Shown here: piece by piece, positions 63,530 through 64,000 of the stretch
How the letters are laid out: every line of letters starts with the position of its first letter
Position numbering within the stretch: the stretch's first letter is position 1
NCBI RefSeq assembly: GCF_014639075.1
Contig: NZ_BMFS01000001.1
Location: 248,001-312,000, forward strand
Length of the DNA stretch: 64,000 bases
DNA from: Glycocaulis albus
GTDB lineage: Bacteria; Pseudomonadota; Alphaproteobacteria; Caulobacterales; Maricaulaceae
Direction of reading: 5' to 3'
Made by a program: the position numbers and the translations under genes
The notes under the pieces: generated by a model
The model's database searches: none
Seen by the model: the letters and a program-made list of their open reading frames with translations, nothing else
What the model was told of the DNA's origin: nothing

Positions 63530-64000
63530 TCAGCGCTGGCGGGTGAGCACCAGAATGAGGCCGCCCCCCAGCAGCATCACCACAAGCATGCCCAGCCCCG
63601 CGAGCATGAGGCCATGCTGGTCGAAAAAGGCCTTCCATCCCAGTGCGGCGATTCGTTCGGATGAATTGAAACCGTCCGGCACCGGGATTACGCCCACCCG
63701 CGCTTCATAGGCGCGGTAGGCCTCCATCATGGAGGCGAAGATTTCCGGCTCCGCTTCAGAGAGATCGCGCGCCTCGCCCGCATCCTCGGCCAGGTTGAAG
63801 AGGCGCCACTGTCCGTCACCGTGGGGCGGCATGCTGCGCGCCAGTTTCCAGTCGCCGCGCCAGAGGGCGGACATGCCGGACATCTCAAGGCCTACCGCCT
63901 CGTCGGGTCCGTACACGCCGTCGGCTTGCCCTGTCAGGACCGGCAGGAGCGAACGGCCCGTCATGGGCTCGCGTCCCGGCAGGGCTTCGGCTCCGGCCAT
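63530..64000 (-). CDS. Sulfatase C-terminal part, membrane-anchored (5' end outside window)
   Basis: The frame runs off the right edge; 156 residues of the C-terminus are visible. They match the end of type I sulfatases: GREPMTGRSLLPVLTGQ, EAVGLEMSGMSALWRGDWKLAR and QWRLFNLAEDAGEARDLSEAEPEIF. It ends with a transmembrane helix (LMLAGLGMLVVMLLGGGLILVL) and a basic tail, anchoring the enzyme to the membrane. The catalytic Cys/Ser motif lies beyond the window. The neighbouring FGE gene converges on it and is the likely activator. Confidence 0.87.
   Translation of the reverse strand: MAGAEALPGREPMTGRSLLPVLTGQADGVYGPDEAVGLEMSGMSALWRGDWKLARSMPPHGDGQWRLFNLAEDAGEARDLSEAEPEIFASMMEAYRAYEARVGVIPVPDGFNSSERIAALGWKAFFDQHGLMLAGLGMLVVMLLGGGLILVLTRQR

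Overview
The window reads as a chromosomal segment of a high-GC alphaproteobacterium of the Caulobacterales/Maricaulales type (Hyphomonadaceae- or Maricaulaceae-like). The pointers are RcdA (CtrA-degradation adaptor), TrcR (DUF1013), DUF1192, two DUF465 proteins, the alphaproteobacterial AddAB pair beside amgK-murU and a thioredoxin gene, and RpmE, SuhB, KatG and FtsK of alphaproteobacterial aspect. No rRNA, tRNA, CRISPR array, prophage or insertion sequence was recognised. Genus-level placement is inference.

Layout. 1-5.6 kb: end of an M16 peptidase, an S9 peptidase, an SRPBCC protein, an FKBP lipoprotein, argE, then a DUF433/DUF5615 toxin-antitoxin module whose toxin is broken. 5.8-9.1 kb: lower glycolysis (gap, pgk, class I fba). 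9.2-13.7 kb: a small secreted protein, thiE, a Sel1 protein, a GH108 muramidase and a convergent two-gene operon of a PP2C-like phosphatase with an unknown membrane-anchored protein. 13.9-17.8 kb: efp, suhB, a MotA/TolQ-like channel plus a coiled-coil OmpA protein, rpmE. 18.2-21.0 kb: cell-cycle neighbourhood (rcdA, DUF1192, qor, trcR). 21.0-21.4 kb: a structured intergenic segment bounded by a 26-bp inverted repeat that runs into both flanking genes. 21.4-28.4 kb: SDR, TPR protein, a GFA gene with a nonsense codon, ubiX between two DUF465 genes, a second S9 peptidase, another SDR.

28.6-34.0 kb: kynB-kynU, a strictosidine-synthase-like propeller with an SDR, and a ferredoxin reductase/ferredoxin pair. 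34.1-43.5 kb: a tight chain tsaE-amgK-murU-addB-addA with overlapping starts and stops, followed by a trxA locus that has lost its CGPC active site. 43.8-49.5 kb: pyrF with an SDR, an alpha/beta hydrolase, argG, a TPR/propeller protein. 49.5-52.8 kb: ftsK and nth. 53.0-55.6 kb: a YadA-like trimeric autotransporter and a tiny membrane protein. 55.6-62.3 kb (minus strand): an atypical PEP carboxylase, a sphingosine-phosphate-lyase-like PLP decarboxylase, and katG. 62.5-64 kb: a lipoprotein formylglycine-generating enzyme converging on a membrane-anchored sulfatase that runs off the window.

Most of this is housekeeping chromosome. The points most worth a second look are three genes broken by simple lesions (DUF5615 toxin, GFA protein, thioredoxin), the inverted-repeat segment at 21.0-21.4 kb, the PP2C/unknown-protein operon, the PEP carboxylase with altered catalytic motifs, and the FGE/sulfatase pair. 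No complete new defence or biosynthetic system was recognised. All function calls come from reading motifs by eye; no database search was run.
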